Counted from the first letter of the stretch, positions 1-9,444 are shown. The stretch: DNA of 64,000 nucleotides from DATDIC01 sp963777625 (GCA_963777625.1 CAVZRO010000003.1:1-64000); one strand, 5' to 3'. Notes: generated by a model not told the origin, from the letters alone. A program made the numbers and translations.

Positions 1-107
1 GAATTTTCAAGCGGTACGGACGGCGGATCAATCGGCGAAAGGATCGTCGGAAGCGCAGCGGAAGCAGCAAATCGCCCCGCGGCTTCCCGGACAACGCCCT
101 TGATCTG
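1..107 (-). CDS. possible partial leftward ORF at the window edge
   Basis: The reverse strand is open from about 153 to the left edge and reads as a plausible protein start, with a GTG near 107 giving MVAIANPQIKGVV. The gene would run out of the window, so no family can be named. No strong ribosome binding site was found, and the start is unsure. It lies downstream of the membrane protein gene on the same strand. It could also be chance opening in GC-rich DNA. Confidence 0.25.
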
Positions 108-153
108 CGGATTCGCGATTGCCACCACCGCGGTTGCCCATCCGGTGTGAGCG

Positions 154-864
154 CTATCGGGGTGCTACATCCATGTGGATTCCAGGAATATGGCGAAGCT
201 GCACGTCGGGTGGATTTCTGGCATCGAAGCTCGCCGAATAAGTTCTTCCCCTTACATCGTCGAAATGAAGATCAAAGGTCGGAAACTTCCCTTTTAGGGC
301 TGTCGGCCGGATGTCGGGAAAAACAAATACCAAAGCACCAGTGACAATACCACCCTGGGGAACGGGTATTATTGCTCGATCTTCCAATGAGTCGTCGGGG
401 TAAATCGTAACTTTCTCATTGTCCGACAGCAAGTCCATTTTCCCGGTAATCGCCACCCATTGTGCTGGATATTTGGCGCCATCCAAATCCATTGTTAACT
501 TGAAGTTTCGGATTATCGTTGAACTCCGGCCGGTATTAGTTATCTCCGCAATGAGCACCACGGGTGCCACGGGTTCTCGGCCGTCAAACGACAACTCGCC
601 TCCGTACGATAACCCGTCAATGTGACCGTGTAATGAGGGCGCATCGAGCGGGAGGACTCCAGCCAGCGTCAAAATTGTCGGCCCCCATGCAAGCAGCACA
701 AGGATGCTGAGTGATGCAGCGCCAATCCACCGCGCGCCCCAGCCATAATTCGAGGGCAGACGCGGAGTGGCGCGTTCTGATAAGAGCGTCTGTCTCCGCT
801 GATAATATAATGTGGCGGCAACTAGGATAACCGCCACCACGTTGATCCAAGTGTTAAGGTCCAT
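154..864 (-). CDS. membrane-anchored hypothetical protein
   Basis: A 236-residue protein with two hydrophobic helices near the N terminus, at about residues 5-20 and 46-70, followed by a soluble domain of about 160 residues. The tail is beta-rich with alternating polar and hydrophobic residues and no cysteine or metal motif I can recognise. The two helices suggest an inner-membrane anchor with the bulk on one side. Codon use is less GC-rich than the core genes further right, which suggests an accessory gene. I do not recognise the family. Confidence 0.6.
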   Translation of the reverse strand: MDLNTWINVVAVILVAATLYYQRRQTLLSERATPRLPSNYGWGARWIGAASLSILVLLAWGPTILTLAGVLPLDAPSLHGHIDGLSYGGELSFDGREPVAPVVLIAEITNTGRSSTIIRNFKLTMDLDGAKYPAQWVAITGKMDLLSDNEKVTIYPDDSLEDRAIIPVPQGGIVTGALVFVFPDIRPTALKGKFPTFDLHFDDVRGRTYSASFDARNPPDVQLRHIPGIHMDVAPR

Positions 865-997
865 CGCCTCGACAAATAGCCGACGTAGCTTTGGATTGCG
901 ACACCGAATCGGATAAGGTAGCCAACCGGATATTGGTTCCTGCTTCGTTCTGTGGCCCGACTACCATCCGGCGACGACAGGCGAACCCGAACGGCTG

Positions 998-1216
998 TTG
1001 CCGACCACCCCGGATGAACTCGCGGATTCAATCGCCGTTGCGCTGCGCTTCCGCGGCCGGAAGCGCGTCCACTGTGCCGACAACTCCATTGCGCGCATCG
1101 CCGCGGAACACCTAGTGAAGCACCTGCAGCAGTCGGGGTTCGTGGTGCTGAAGAAGCCGCCGTCAACCGAGGGCTTAGGGGCGTTGTATCGACCTCCGGC
1201 TTCGGACAAGCGGTGA
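998..1216 (+). CDS. small conserved-looking hypothetical protein
   Basis: A 72-residue protein beginning MPTTPDELADSIAVALRF and continuing with a basic GRKR stretch and a helix rich in Ala, His and Leu. It reads as a compact helical, basic cytoplasmic protein. The start used is a TTG at 998. The frame is open upstream to the stop at 914-916, so a longer start is possible. I believe similar short proteins are common in Acetobacteraceae, but I could not search. It has no obvious operon partner. Confidence 0.5.
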   Translation: MPTTPDELADSIAVALRFRGRKRVHCADNSIARIAAEHLVKHLQQSGFVVLKKPPSTEGLGALYRPPASDKR

Positions 1217-1332
1217 CGCCGGCCTGTGTGCCCATGGCTGGCCCGGGATAACCCGCCCGCCAAAGGCAGATTGGCCTTCACGTTCGTCTCGAATGGGTGA
1301 TAAAACCCTGGCCCGATAAAGGCAAAAGCAGG

Positions 1333-1962
1333 ATGGAAGCACCGCGGCTGAGCTGGAGCAGCATTATAGCAACGGTGCTTGTCTTCCTCCTCATATCGGC
1401 GGAAGCGCGAGCCCAAACGGGCTTCACGTGCCCAAAGGCGGGCACGATCTTGAATACAGGCCGTTATCGCAGCATTTATCGGGGTGCCGATCCCAGCGAT
1501 CCTGTCGTGTGCCTCATCACCCATCCCGATGGTCATACCGTCCGGCGTCTATACGATTGGTATGATCCGGAGACTTTGGTTAGCAGGAGTTACAAGTCAG
1601 TGCGGCTGGCGATGGGAGAGTTGTTCTCCGGACAGAAAAGCGAAGTTACGTTTGATATTCCACCTCCGTCAGGGGTGGCTCAGATAGCTCAACACACTTG
1701 GAAACGTCTTGGCGAAGACGTCCTGGTAATTGGCGGGCAGCAGGTCGACACGACAATCTACCAGCTGGGGTCGGCAGGCGCCTACTTCGCAAGGGAACCG
1801 CAGAGTTTCCGTCGCGAATGGAAGCTCTGGTATCCGACCAGCGGCATCGTCGTCAAAGGTAAGATGACACCAATCTGGGGGCCGTGGAACGGTGCACCTC
1901 CGCACTGGGAGGTCACCTCGATTACGACGCCCCGAAGGTCGGGAAAGCAGCTCACGACATAG
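1333..1962 (+). CDS. secreted hypothetical protein with signal peptide
   Basis: The chosen ATG gives a 209-residue protein with a classical signal peptide: a short charged start, a hydrophobic core (IIATVLVFLLISA) and an Ala-x-Ala cleavage site around residue 27. An alternative GTG at 1297 would place twelve polar residues before the signal, which is less likely. The mature part of about 180 residues has two cysteines near its N terminus and several Trp/Tyr-rich strands, which suggests a periplasmic beta domain. No enzyme motif is visible. It reads away from the gene at 154-864. Confidence 0.6.
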   Translation: MEAPRLSWSSIIATVLVFLLISAEARAQTGFTCPKAGTILNTGRYRSIYRGADPSDPVVCLITHPDGHTVRRLYDWYDPETLVSRSYKSVRLAMGELFSGQKSEVTFDIPPPSGVAQIAQHTWKRLGEDVLVIGGQQVDTTIYQLGSAGAYFAREPQSFRREWKLWYPTSGIVVKGKMTPIWGPWNGAPPHWEVTSITTPRRSGKQLTT

Positions 1963-2279
1963 CGGGCAAGCAACTCGCGCAGGAGCGTCACACCCTGCCT
2001 CTGCACCATTTCGCGCACCCTCTCCAGCATGGCTTCACGCCGCGTCATGGGCGGCGGGGTAAGCAGCGGATCGCCATCCGGCAGAACAACAGGTTCCGTG
2101 CGCGTTTACAGATGGGCGGGCTGGCTGCTCCAAGGCGGTCGCGCCATGGCAGTGTTTCGGCTCGCCGGCTCAGCGTTGAATGGTCCGGCGCGGCGAGATC
2201 CAGACGGCGTCCTGCTATCCGGCCCAGAACTCCGGTGCCGGCCCACCGATCGATGCAACAACGTGGTTTAGCTCTCCAA
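1963..2279. other. gap without a convincing gene
   Basis: This 317-base gap separates a rightward gene from a leftward one, so it should hold transcription ends. A leftward reading starting at 2048 begins MTRREAMLERVREMV and looks protein-like for about 40 residues, but then runs antisense into the 1333-1962 gene. It may be the remnant of a gene start. No clear terminator hairpin with a T-run was found. Confidence 0.3.
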
Positions 2280-3389
2280 TTAACGTGACGAGTTGAACAG
2301 GTGCATCTTCTGAGCGGTGATCTTGTCAAAACGGATGTCGTGGAACCGCAAGCTGGTTGCGTGCGCGTCGACGTCGTCGACGCCAATCGCAAATCCGGAT
2401 ATCCTTATGTTGTCGAACTCGTTTGGTCCTATCGACTGGCCGTTGTCGGATTTGAAACCGATGCCGTAGCTGTGGGGCGTGCCGGTGCCCTGCACGGTGA
2501 TATCGGTAAAATGATTGTTCTCCACTGCTGCGTTGCTCGTATGCAAATCGTTCACATGGTCGACATTTTCGTTCCAGATATAGATGCCGCGATTGCGGGC
2601 GCCTGTTACTATACCGTGCTCGAAGACATTTCCCACACAGCCCGCACCCAGAAGGATCGAAGGACAACTGGCGTCTTCGGGCTTGTCTGGACCAATAGTG
2701 AAGTTGGAGAAGGTGTTGTCATCGCTGTTCATATGCACCCAAAGCCCAGCGCCGCCCACCGACTGACGAAAGCCACTCACGTAGAAATTTTTGACAGTGT
2801 TATGATTGGAGCGATAGCCTACGAGTAATCCGGCACGCCAGCAGTTTTCGGCATGATAGCCGATCACTGCATTGTTACTCGATCCGGCTGATATATTGAT
2901 CCCTCTGTGACCGCAATTTTGGGCCGCGCAGTCAGTAATAGTGTTGTTGCTCGAGGAAAGAAGTGCAATTCCTTGGAATGATATATTCCGAACCAATACG
3001 TGATCGAGTCGGACGCCAGTTGCGTTAACCAGAACAACCGCGCTCGCGCCAGTTTTGTCATCATTCCCGAAGTTACCATCTATGATGATGCCCGCCACCC
3101 TCGAATTGGAACGAGGCACCACGATGTTGAAGCCGCGCGCCCCCTGGATCACGGTTTTACCAGGCACGCCGACGAGAGCCGCTCCCTCGGGGACTATGAG
3201 CTGTTTTGTGACCCTATAAATCCGTGGACCTAAATTAACCGTTCGCTGGTTTGCGAGTGCGTTTGTAATTCCCTGCCAATCGTCGTGTGTTCCATCACCA
3301 TACAGGGCTATTTCAGATGCAAATGCTGGGCCAATAAGACCCGCCGCAAGAGCCTGCCCGAGAAAGCCACGACGAGACGAGAGGGTCAT
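2280..3389 (-). CDS. Tat-exported right-handed beta-helix protein
   Basis: A protein of about 369 residues. The N terminus SSRRGFLGQALAAGLIGPAFA is a twin-arginine signal. The rest is a ladder of short repeats rich in Asn, Gly, Ile and Val (for example NNTITDCAAQNCGHRGI and SNNAVIGYHAENC), typical of right-handed parallel beta-helix proteins of the pectate-lyase/NosD type. These proteins usually bind or cleave polysaccharides outside the cytoplasm. I chose ATG 3389 because GGAG lies six bases upstream. A GTG at 3401 is the alternative. No catalytic set can be assigned. Base composition is AT-richer than the housekeeping genes nearby, which suggests acquisition. Confidence 0.75.
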   Translation of the reverse strand: MTLSSRRGFLGQALAAGLIGPAFASEIALYGDGTHDDWQGITNALANQRTVNLGPRIYRVTKQLIVPEGAALVGVPGKTVIQGARGFNIVVPRSNSRVAGIIIDGNFGNDDKTGASAVVLVNATGVRLDHVLVRNISFQGIALLSSSNNTITDCAAQNCGHRGINISAGSSNNAVIGYHAENCWRAGLLVGYRSNHNTVKNFYVSGFRQSVGGAGLWVHMNSDDNTFSNFTIGPDKPEDASCPSILLGAGCVGNVFEHGIVTGARNRGIYIWNENVDHVNDLHTSNAAVENNHFTDITVQGTGTPHSYGIGFKSDNGQSIGPNEFDNIRISGFAIGVDDVDAHATSLRFHDIRFDKITAQKMHLFNSSR

Positions 3390-3626
3390 ATCCATCTCCA
3401 CATAGCTTGGTCTAATTTCCGAATTCCTGGTTTCATACCAGCGGTCCGAGGTTTTTGGCTCATCCGGGGATCGTCGGCCACTGACATCTTATTGATTTCG
3501 CGGGCAGCCGCCGCACCAACCCCTGCGCGCATACCAGTCGGCCCTGCGGGCCGCCGGTATCAGATCAACAAACCCGCAAGCGTTTAGCGGCAGCGGGTTC
3601 AGGCGTTCGGGAGGCTGACTCTCCCT

Positions 3627-3654
3627 CGTCATGTTCGCGCAGGCGGGCATGACG
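3627..3654. repeat. CGTCATG/CATGACG inverted repeat (REP-like)
   Basis: Seven-base arms CGTCATG (3627-3633) and CATGACG (3648-3654) flank a GC-rich centre that includes GCGGG. Extragenic elements of this style, with CATGCC/GGCATG cores, are frequent in alphaproteobacteria. Transcripts could fold into a hairpin, so it may act as a terminator or mRNA stabiliser. Confidence 0.4.
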
Positions 3655-3699
3655 CGGTCGCGGTTGCATGGACTGTCGCTGGATTCCCGCTTTTCGCGG

Positions 3700-3733
3700 T
3701 GACGGGGGAACGGGCATGACGGGGGAACGGGAA
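3700..3733. repeat. 17-bp tandem direct repeat, two copies
   Basis: The unit TGACGGGGGAACGGGCA occurs at 3700-3716 and again, with only the last bases different, at 3717-3733. It lies next to the inverted repeat at 3627-3654 in the same gene-free stretch. Confidence 0.6.
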
Positions 3734-4024
3734 TAGGTCTGCCGTCAGGGCAATTGGAATAACGCGTCGGCGGATGCAAGGTTCGGCGGATGTGAAACGG
3801 GAGGCGGCCAAGTGCACTGACAGCGGAAAGCGCATTAGCCGCCGAAGTCAACGCCACGCTTCTGGCTGGAGGGCTCGTGGGCTAATCCCAGGCCAATACA
3901 TCATCTGGATCGCGGCTCCGTCGATCAGGCACTGCGCAGAACTCCGGTTGCGTATCACCAAATCGTGCGTAGCCACAGATTGCGATCCGTCGGGCGACTT
4001 TTGCCGTTGCAGCACCAGCGCCGG

Positions 4025-5011
4025 TCAGTCCTGGCGTGCCAGCCAGGCCGCCGCCTGGCGGTCGGCACCTGACGGCAACGGGGCACGATGATCGAACATC
4101 CACGCAATCACGTCCTGGATCGGTATCGCCCGGCCCAAATCCCGCAGCATCAGGTGATAGCCGTCGGGATAATAGGCCTCCCGCACGTTCGGCGGCAGCG
4201 AGCGCCAGGTTGCCACGGTTGCTCGCTTCGGGATCAGCTCGTCCTTGCCACCGTACAGGAGCAGCACCGGGCCGCGCATCCAGGGCGCCGCCGCCTGTGC
4301 CGCGTCCATGAGGTTCACCAGCCCGTTCACCGCATCGACGCGCGTGCTGTGGATGGTCAATGGGTCGGTGGACAGCCGCTCGATCGCGGCGCGGTTGTCG
4401 CTGGCCTTCACATGAGCGATCTCGCCGGTGAAGGTCCAACCGGGCAATGCACGCACGGCAACCCACAACGTGGCGCGCTCGAACACGTTCATCTCCGATC
4501 GGCCCCAGACCGCCGGAGACACCAGCACGTAGCCGGCGACCGGCGGAGGGTCCGCCGAAGCGGCAAGGCACATCAGCACCGCGCCACCCATGCTTTCGCC
4601 CATCAGGATGAGCGGGACATGTGGATGGGCTGCATGGATCAGCAGCGCCATGCGGCGTGCGTCATCCACCATGGTCGCGGTGCCGGCCCAATAGCCCCGT
4701 TGCGGTGTCGAGCCGAAGCCGCGCTGGTCCGGCGAGATGATCTCGATCCCGGCGGCGGTGAAGCTGTCGGCCGGAAATTCCCACGCGTCGCGGCTGTCGT
4801 TCATGCCGTGCAACGCCAGCACGATGGCGCGAAGCTGCCCGGCGGGCTCCCAGACCCGGTATTTCAGCGACGTGCCGTCCGGCATCACGAAGGCACGGCT
4901 GGTCTCGGTCGGCGCCTCGACGAGCGGGCCTTCCGGCACCAGATGGGCGACGCAGGCGCCCAGCAGCAGAGGCAGGCTCAGCAGCAGGGCCGCAAAAAGG
5001 CGTCGGCGCAT
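4025..5011 (-). CDS. alpha/beta hydrolase lipoprotein (monoacylglycerol lipase/lysophospholipase type)
   Basis: The chosen start at 5011 gives 328 residues beginning with a lipoprotein signal, MRRRLFAALLLSLPLLLGAC, whose lipobox LGAC predicts a lipid-anchored envelope protein. The domain is an alpha/beta hydrolase of the Hydrolase_4 (lysophospholipase) group: an oxyanion region LHGMNDSR, the nucleophile elbow GESMGG, an Asp in LLLYGGKDELIP and a late His in YPDGYHLMLRD complete a catalytic triad. It probably hydrolyses acyl esters of lipids. The open frame runs 65 codons further upstream, but that stretch lacks signal features and overlaps the divergent gene, so it was discarded. Confidence 0.85.
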   Translation of the reverse strand: MRRRLFAALLLSLPLLLGACVAHLVPEGPLVEAPTETSRAFVMPDGTSLKYRVWEPAGQLRAIVLALHGMNDSRDAWEFPADSFTAAGIEIISPDQRGFGSTPQRGYWAGTATMVDDARRMALLIHAAHPHVPLILMGESMGGAVLMCLAASADPPPVAGYVLVSPAVWGRSEMNVFERATLWVAVRALPGWTFTGEIAHVKASDNRAAIERLSTDPLTIHSTRVDAVNGLVNLMDAAQAAAPWMRGPVLLLYGGKDELIPKRATVATWRSLPPNVREAYYPDGYHLMLRDLGRAIPIQDVIAWMFDHRAPLPSGADRQAAAWLARQD

Positions 5012-5090
5012 GGCAAGGGCGGCAGTTGAAAGCACGGGCATCATTGCTATCATCACGGCAAGTTCATCACCAGCAGGGACACAGCTCATC

Positions 5091-5288
5091 ATGCCGGACG
5101 GAGCCGCCGCACCGACCCCGACCGAAACGATCCATGTCGACGACCCGGTCGTCGCTTGCGATGGCGGAGAGGGGGCGCTAGGCCACCCGCGCGTGTTCCT
5201 GCGCATAGAGGACCGCGAGGTGATGTGTCCCTACTGCTCGCGCCTGTATATTCTGAACGAGGGGGCTGGTTCTGGCCACGGACACTGA
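5091..5288 (+). CDS. small zinc-finger (zf-CHCC type) protein
   Basis: A 65-residue protein with the pattern of the zf-CHCC family, related to the NDUFS6 subunit of complex I: Cys in VACDGG, then GHPRVFL with its His, and CPYCSRLY near the C terminus. One Cys, one His and a CxxC pair would hold one zinc ion. Such proteins are widespread in alphaproteobacteria. It ends just upstream of polA and is probably cotranscribed with it. It diverges from the hydrolase gene with a spacing of 79 bases. Confidence 0.8.
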   Translation: MPDGAAAPTPTETIHVDDPVVACDGGEGALGHPRVFLRIEDREVMCPYCSRLYILNEGAGSGHGH

Positions 5289-5295
5289 TGCCGTA

Positions 5296-8073
5296 GTGCT
5301 CGAGGCGGCGGAGCCGGCGCCTGAAGGCCGTCCGCTCCATCTGGTGCTGATCGACGGCTCGGGGTTCATCTTCCGCGCCTTTCACGCGTTGCCGCCGATG
5401 ACCCGACCCGACGGGGTGCCGGTGAACGCGGTGTTCGGCTTCACCAACATGCTGGCCAAGCTGCTGCGCGAGCATGTCGGCACGCATATCGCGGTGATCT
5501 TCGATGCCGGTCGGACGACGTTCCGCAACCGGCTCTACGGCGATTACAAGGCACACCGGCCACCGCCGCCGGACGAACTGATCCCGCAATTCGCGCTGGT
5601 GCGCGAGGCGACCGATGCGTTCTGCGTGCCGGCAATCGAACTTGCCGATTTCGAGGCGGACGACCTGATTGCATCATACGCGCGGGAAGCGGAACAGGCG
5701 GGCGGTCAGGTGACGATCGTTTCGTCCGACAAGGACCTGATGCAGCTCATCCGACCGGGCATCGAGATGCTCGATCCGATCAAGCAGAAACCCATCGGAC
5801 CGGCGGAGGTGATGGAGAAATTCGGGGTCGTGCCCGAGAAGATGATCGACGTGCAGGCGCTAATCGGCGATTCGACCGACAACGTACCGGGGATTCCGGG
5901 GATCGGTCCGAAGCGGGCAGCCGAGCTGATCAACGAGTATGGCGACGTGGAGGGCGTGCTCGCGGCCGTACCGGCGATGAAGCCGGGCAAGCGGCGGGAC
6001 ACGCTGATCGAGAATGCCGCATCGGCCCGGCTGTCGCGCGAACTGGTCACGCTGCGCGCTGATGTGCCGCTGCCACTGCCGCTCGACCGCCTGGGCGCCT
6101 GTGCGATCGATCAGCCGAAGCTTGGCGCCTGGCTGAAGGCGCAGGGGTTCCGCAGCATCCTGTCGCGCATGGGGCTGGACGGCGCGGCTGCCGCCGCAAC
6201 GCCGGCGCAGCAAGGCGAGCTGGGGTTGGTGACGCAGCCGGCGGTCGTGCGGGCCGCGGCGGATTCCGGTTTTGGTCCATACGAAACCGTCACGACGACC
6301 GAGGCGCTCGCACGCTGGGTGGAGCAAGCCCGCGCCAGCGGGACGCTGGCGCTGGATGCCGCAACCGACAGTTCCGACGCCATGCGGGCGAAGCTCGTCG
6401 GGGTCGCGCTGGCTACCGCGGCAGGGCGCGCGTGCTACGTGCCGATGCGCCATGAAGGGGTTGTCGAGCAGGTCGCGCTTGCCGCGGCGATCGAGCTTCT
6501 CGGCCCAGTGCTGACCGACCCCTCGGTGCTGAAAATATATCAGAACGCCAAATTCCATATGCTGGTGATGGCGCGGGCCGGCTTCCCCTCCGCCGCGCCG
6601 TTCGACGACAGCATGCTGATTTCCTATGCGCAGGAGGCCGGCCTGCACGGCCACGAGCTGGACGAACTGGCGCAGCTCCATCTTGGTCATACGCCGATCA
6701 CTTATGACGAGGCCACGGGCACTGGCCGCAACCGGTTGCCGTTTGCGCAGGTGCCGATCGATCGCGCCACCGCCTATGCGGCCGAGAATGCCGACGTGGC
6801 GTTCCGCCTGTGGTGCGCGCTGAAGCCGCGGCTCCGCTTCGGACGCGCACTGGCGCTGTATGAGCAGCTTGAACGCCGTCTGCTGCCGGTGCTGCTGGAG
6901 ATGGAGCGCGCCGGCATCAAGGTGGATGCCGAGGAGCTGCGGCGGATCTCGATCGATTTCGAGGCGCGCATGGGGGTGATGGAGCGCGACATCCATCGGT
7001 TTGCCGGTCGGGAGTTCAATCTGGGGAGCGCCAAGCAGCTCGGTGAAGTATTGTTCGATGAAATGAAACTGGGCGGCGGCAGGCGGATGAAAACCGGCGC
7101 CTGGGGCACCGACGCATCCGTGCTGCAAGGGCTGGCGGAGCAGGGGCACGAACTGCCCGCGCGCATCCTGGAATGGCGGCAGCTACAGAAGCTGAAATCA
7201 ACCTATGCCGATGCGCTGGTGGAGGAGATCAACCCGGATACCGGGCGCGTGCATACCTGTTTCGCCATGGCGGTTGCCAGCACGGGGCGGCTTTCGTCCA
7301 CCGATCCCAACCTGCAAAATATTCCGATACGCACGGAGGAAGGCACGCGCATCCGCCGCGCCTTTGTTGCCGAGCCGGGGCGGGTGCTGGTCAGCGCCGA
7401 TTATTCGCAGATCGAGCTGCGCCTGTTGGCACATGTCGCGGATATTCCCGCCCTGCGCGAGAGTTTCGCCGGTGGCGAGGACATCCACGCGCGCACCGCG
7501 AGCGAGGTGTTCGGCGTGCCAATGGCAGGGATGGATGCCATGACGCGGCGGCGCGCCAAGGCGATCAATTTCGGCATCATCTATGGGATCAGCGCGTTCG
7601 GCCTGGCGCGTCAGCTTGGCATCACTCCCGCCGAGGCGCGCGGCTATATCGACGCTTACTTCGCGCGCTATCCGGGGATTCGTGCGTACATGGAGCGCAC
7701 GAAGGAGGAGGCGCGGATACACGGTTTCGTCGTTACTCCGTTCGGGCGGCGCTGCTTCGTGCCGGGAATCGCGGAGAAGAATCCGGCGCGGCGGGCCTAT
7801 GCCGAGCGCCAGGCGATCAATGCGCCGCTGCAGGGCGGGGCGGCGGATATCATCAAGCGGGCGATGGTGCGGCTGCCGAAGGCGCTGGCGGAGGCGGGGC
7901 TGCGCGCCCGGCTGCTGCTACAGGTGCATGACGAACTGCTGTTCGAAGCGCCGGAAGCCGAGATGGAGGCTTTGGCCGGGCTGGCGCGGCGGATCATGGA
8001 GTCCGCGGCGGAACTGGCGGTTCCACTGGTGGTGGAAACCGGTCATGGCGCGACGTGGGCGGAGGCCCATTAA
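5296..8073 (+). CDS. polA: DNA polymerase I with a degenerate proofreading domain
   Basis: A 925-residue protein for gap filling, primer removal and repair. Residues 15-300 form the 5'-3' exonuclease (RAFHALPPMTRPDG, YKAHRPPPPDEL, GDSTDNVPGIPGIGPK). Residues 330-510 align with the 3'-5' exonuclease domain, but the metal ligands are lost: motif I reads LALDAATDS (Asp354 kept, the Glu replaced by Ala356), motif II NAKFH has His421 for Asp, and motif III YAAEN has Asn498 for Asp. Polymerase motifs A (DYSQIELRLLAH), B (RRRAKAINFGIIYG) and C (QVHDELLFE) are intact. So polymerase and flap exonuclease should work, while proofreading probably does not. The start is a GTG eight bases after the zinc-finger gene stop. 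Confidence 0.97.
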   Translation: MLEAAEPAPEGRPLHLVLIDGSGFIFRAFHALPPMTRPDGVPVNAVFGFTNMLAKLLREHVGTHIAVIFDAGRTTFRNRLYGDYKAHRPPPPDELIPQFALVREATDAFCVPAIELADFEADDLIASYAREAEQAGGQVTIVSSDKDLMQLIRPGIEMLDPIKQKPIGPAEVMEKFGVVPEKMIDVQALIGDSTDNVPGIPGIGPKRAAELINEYGDVEGVLAAVPAMKPGKRRDTLIENAASARLSRELVTLRADVPLPLPLDRLGACAIDQPKLGAWLKAQGFRSILSRMGLDGAAAAATPAQQGELGLVTQPAVVRAAADSGFGPYETVTTTEALARWVEQARASGTLALDAATDSSDAMRAKLVGVALATAAGRACYVPMRHEGVVEQVALAAAIELLGPVLTDPSVLKIYQNAKFHMLVMARAGFPSAAPFDDSMLISYAQEAGLHGHELDELAQLHLGHTPITYDEATGTGRNRLPFAQVPIDRATAYAAENADVAFRLWCALKPRLRFGRALALYEQLERRLLPVLLEMERAGIKVDAEELRRISIDFEARMGVMERDIHRFAGREFNLGSAKQLGEVLFDEMKLGGGRRMKTGAWGTDASVLQGLAEQGHELPARILEWRQLQKLKSTYADALVEEINPDTGRVHTCFAMAVASTGRLSSTDPNLQNIPIRTEEGTRIRRAFVAEPGRVLVSADYSQIELRLLAHVADIPALRESFAGGEDIHARTASEVFGVPMAGMDAMTRRRAKAINFGIIYGISAFGLARQLGITPAEARGYIDAYFARYPGIRAYMERTKEEARIHGFVVTPFGRRCFVPGIAEKNPARRAYAERQAINAPLQGGAADIIKRAMVRLPKALAEAGLRARLLLQVHDELLFEAPEAEMEALAGLARRIMESAAELAVPLVVETGHGATWAEAH

Positions 8074-8092
8074 GCCTCGTTGGGGGTGGGCG

Positions 8093-9328
8093 ATGGATTT
8101 CAGCGATACGCCGGACGAAGCCGCCTTTCGCGCGGATGCGCGGGCGTTTCTTGAAGCGAATGCGCAGCGACGCAAGCCGGGTGCCGTAGAAGGGTACCGG
8201 CGCGGTCAGGATGCGCCCGGCGCGCTGGAGCGAGCGCGGGCGTTCCAGGCGAAGAAGGCGGCGGCGGGATTTGCCGGCATCGCCTGGCCGAAGGAATGGG
8301 GCGGGCGCGGCGGCACGCCGATGCAGCAGATTATCTACCACCAGGAAGAAGCGGCGTTCGACGTGCTAAGCGGCGTCTTCAGCATCGGGCTGGGGCTGGC
8401 CATTCCCACCATCGGGACTTGCGGCACGCTGGAGCAGGTCGAGCGGTTTGCCGGGCCGGCGCTGCGTGGCGAGGAAATCTGGTGCCAGTTGTTCTCCGAA
8501 CCGGCCGGTGGGTCCGATCTGGCGGCACTGCGAACGCGCGCCGAGCGGGACGGCGATGGGTGGTTGATCAACGGCCAGAAAATCTGGAATTCGGGCGCAC
8601 ATTATTCCCAATTCGGCATCCTGGTCGCGCGTAGCGATCCGATGGTGCCGAAGCATGCCGGGCTCACGTTTTTCGTCCTCGATATGCAGTCGCCGGGCGT
8701 GGAGATCAGGCCGATCCGGCAGATGTCGGGCAGCTCGCATTTCAACGAGGTGTTCTTCACGGATGTGCGCATTCAGGACCATCTTCGCGTGGGTGCAGTT
8801 GGTCAGGGCTGGAAGGTGGCGCTGACCACGCTGATGAACGAGCGCTACATGATGCGAGAGGCGCCCGGCCCGGATTTCGCGGAGGTGTTCGAGCTGGCGC
8901 GCGGGCTGGAGCTGGAGGACGGGCCGGCGCTCGATAACGCGTCGGTGCAGGAGCGCCTGGCAGAGTGGTATGTGCGAACACAGGGGCTGCGATTCACGAA
9001 ATACCGCACGATGACGTCGCTGTCGCGCGGCCAGACTCCGGGGCCGGAATCGTCCATCGTTAAGCTGGTGTCGGCGAGCAAGACGCAGGAGATCGCTTCA
9101 TTCGGGCTCGATCTGCTGGGGATGGCGGGGGTCGAGATGGGGCCGCACACGACGTTGCAGGGGTTGTTCGGGGAGGCGCTGCTCTATTCGCCGGCGCTGC
9201 GGCTGGCCGGCGGAACCGACGAAATCATGCGCAACATCATCGCCGAACGAGTGCTGGGTCTGCCGCCGGACGTGCGTGTGGACAAGGACGTGCCGTTCCG
9301 GGACGTGCCAACGGGACGGCGCGGATAG
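8093..9328 (+). CDS. acyl-CoA dehydrogenase
   Basis: A 411-residue flavoprotein of the acyl-CoA dehydrogenase family, which oxidises acyl-CoA to the 2-enoyl-CoA with FAD and passes electrons to ETF. Visible family signatures are CQLFSEPAGGSDLA (substrate and FAD contact), NGQKIWNSGAHYS, and the C-terminal LRLAGGTDEIMRNIIAERVLGLP, where family members contact FAD. The length is normal. The true start MDFSDTPDEAAFRADARAFL lies 19 bases after polA. The frame is open far upstream, but only as an antisense-like shadow inside polA. No partner beta-oxidation gene is adjacent, so the substrate cannot be named. Confidence 0.9.
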   Translation: MDFSDTPDEAAFRADARAFLEANAQRRKPGAVEGYRRGQDAPGALERARAFQAKKAAAGFAGIAWPKEWGGRGGTPMQQIIYHQEEAAFDVLSGVFSIGLGLAIPTIGTCGTLEQVERFAGPALRGEEIWCQLFSEPAGGSDLAALRTRAERDGDGWLINGQKIWNSGAHYSQFGILVARSDPMVPKHAGLTFFVLDMQSPGVEIRPIRQMSGSSHFNEVFFTDVRIQDHLRVGAVGQGWKVALTTLMNERYMMREAPGPDFAEVFELARGLELEDGPALDNASVQERLAEWYVRTQGLRFTKYRTMTSLSRGQTPGPESSIVKLVSASKTQEIASFGLDLLGMAGVEMGPHTTLQGLFGEALLYSPALRLAGGTDEIMRNIIAERVLGLPPDVRVDKDVPFRDVPTGRRG

Positions 9329-9444
9329 CGGGATCGGATTCAGGGACGGGTGAAGGTATCGCTGGCTGTGGTGGAAGGCCGCACGGATCAGCTTTGCGGT
9401 CGCGGGTCTCGCATCCCCAGAGGCGCACTCTTAGATGATGCCGG

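Larger units (their letters stand above)
3402..4024. other. intergenic region with short repeats
   Basis: About 620 bases between the divergently placed beta-helix gene and the hydrolase gene. It contains an inverted repeat CGTCATG...CATGACG at 3627-3654 and a 17-base tandem repeat at 3700-3733. Open frames here are short and look like noise. Confidence 0.5.

Noticed and set aside
1782..2048. Leftward frame beginning MTRREAMLERVREMV
   Set aside because: It is protein-like only for about 40 residues and then antisense to the exported protein gene. There is not enough support for a gene.
7583..8092. Upstream extension of the acyl-CoA dehydrogenase frame into polA
   Set aside because: The extra 170 residues are Arg-rich shadow of the polymerase domain. 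The family start MDFSDTPDEAAF lies at 8093.
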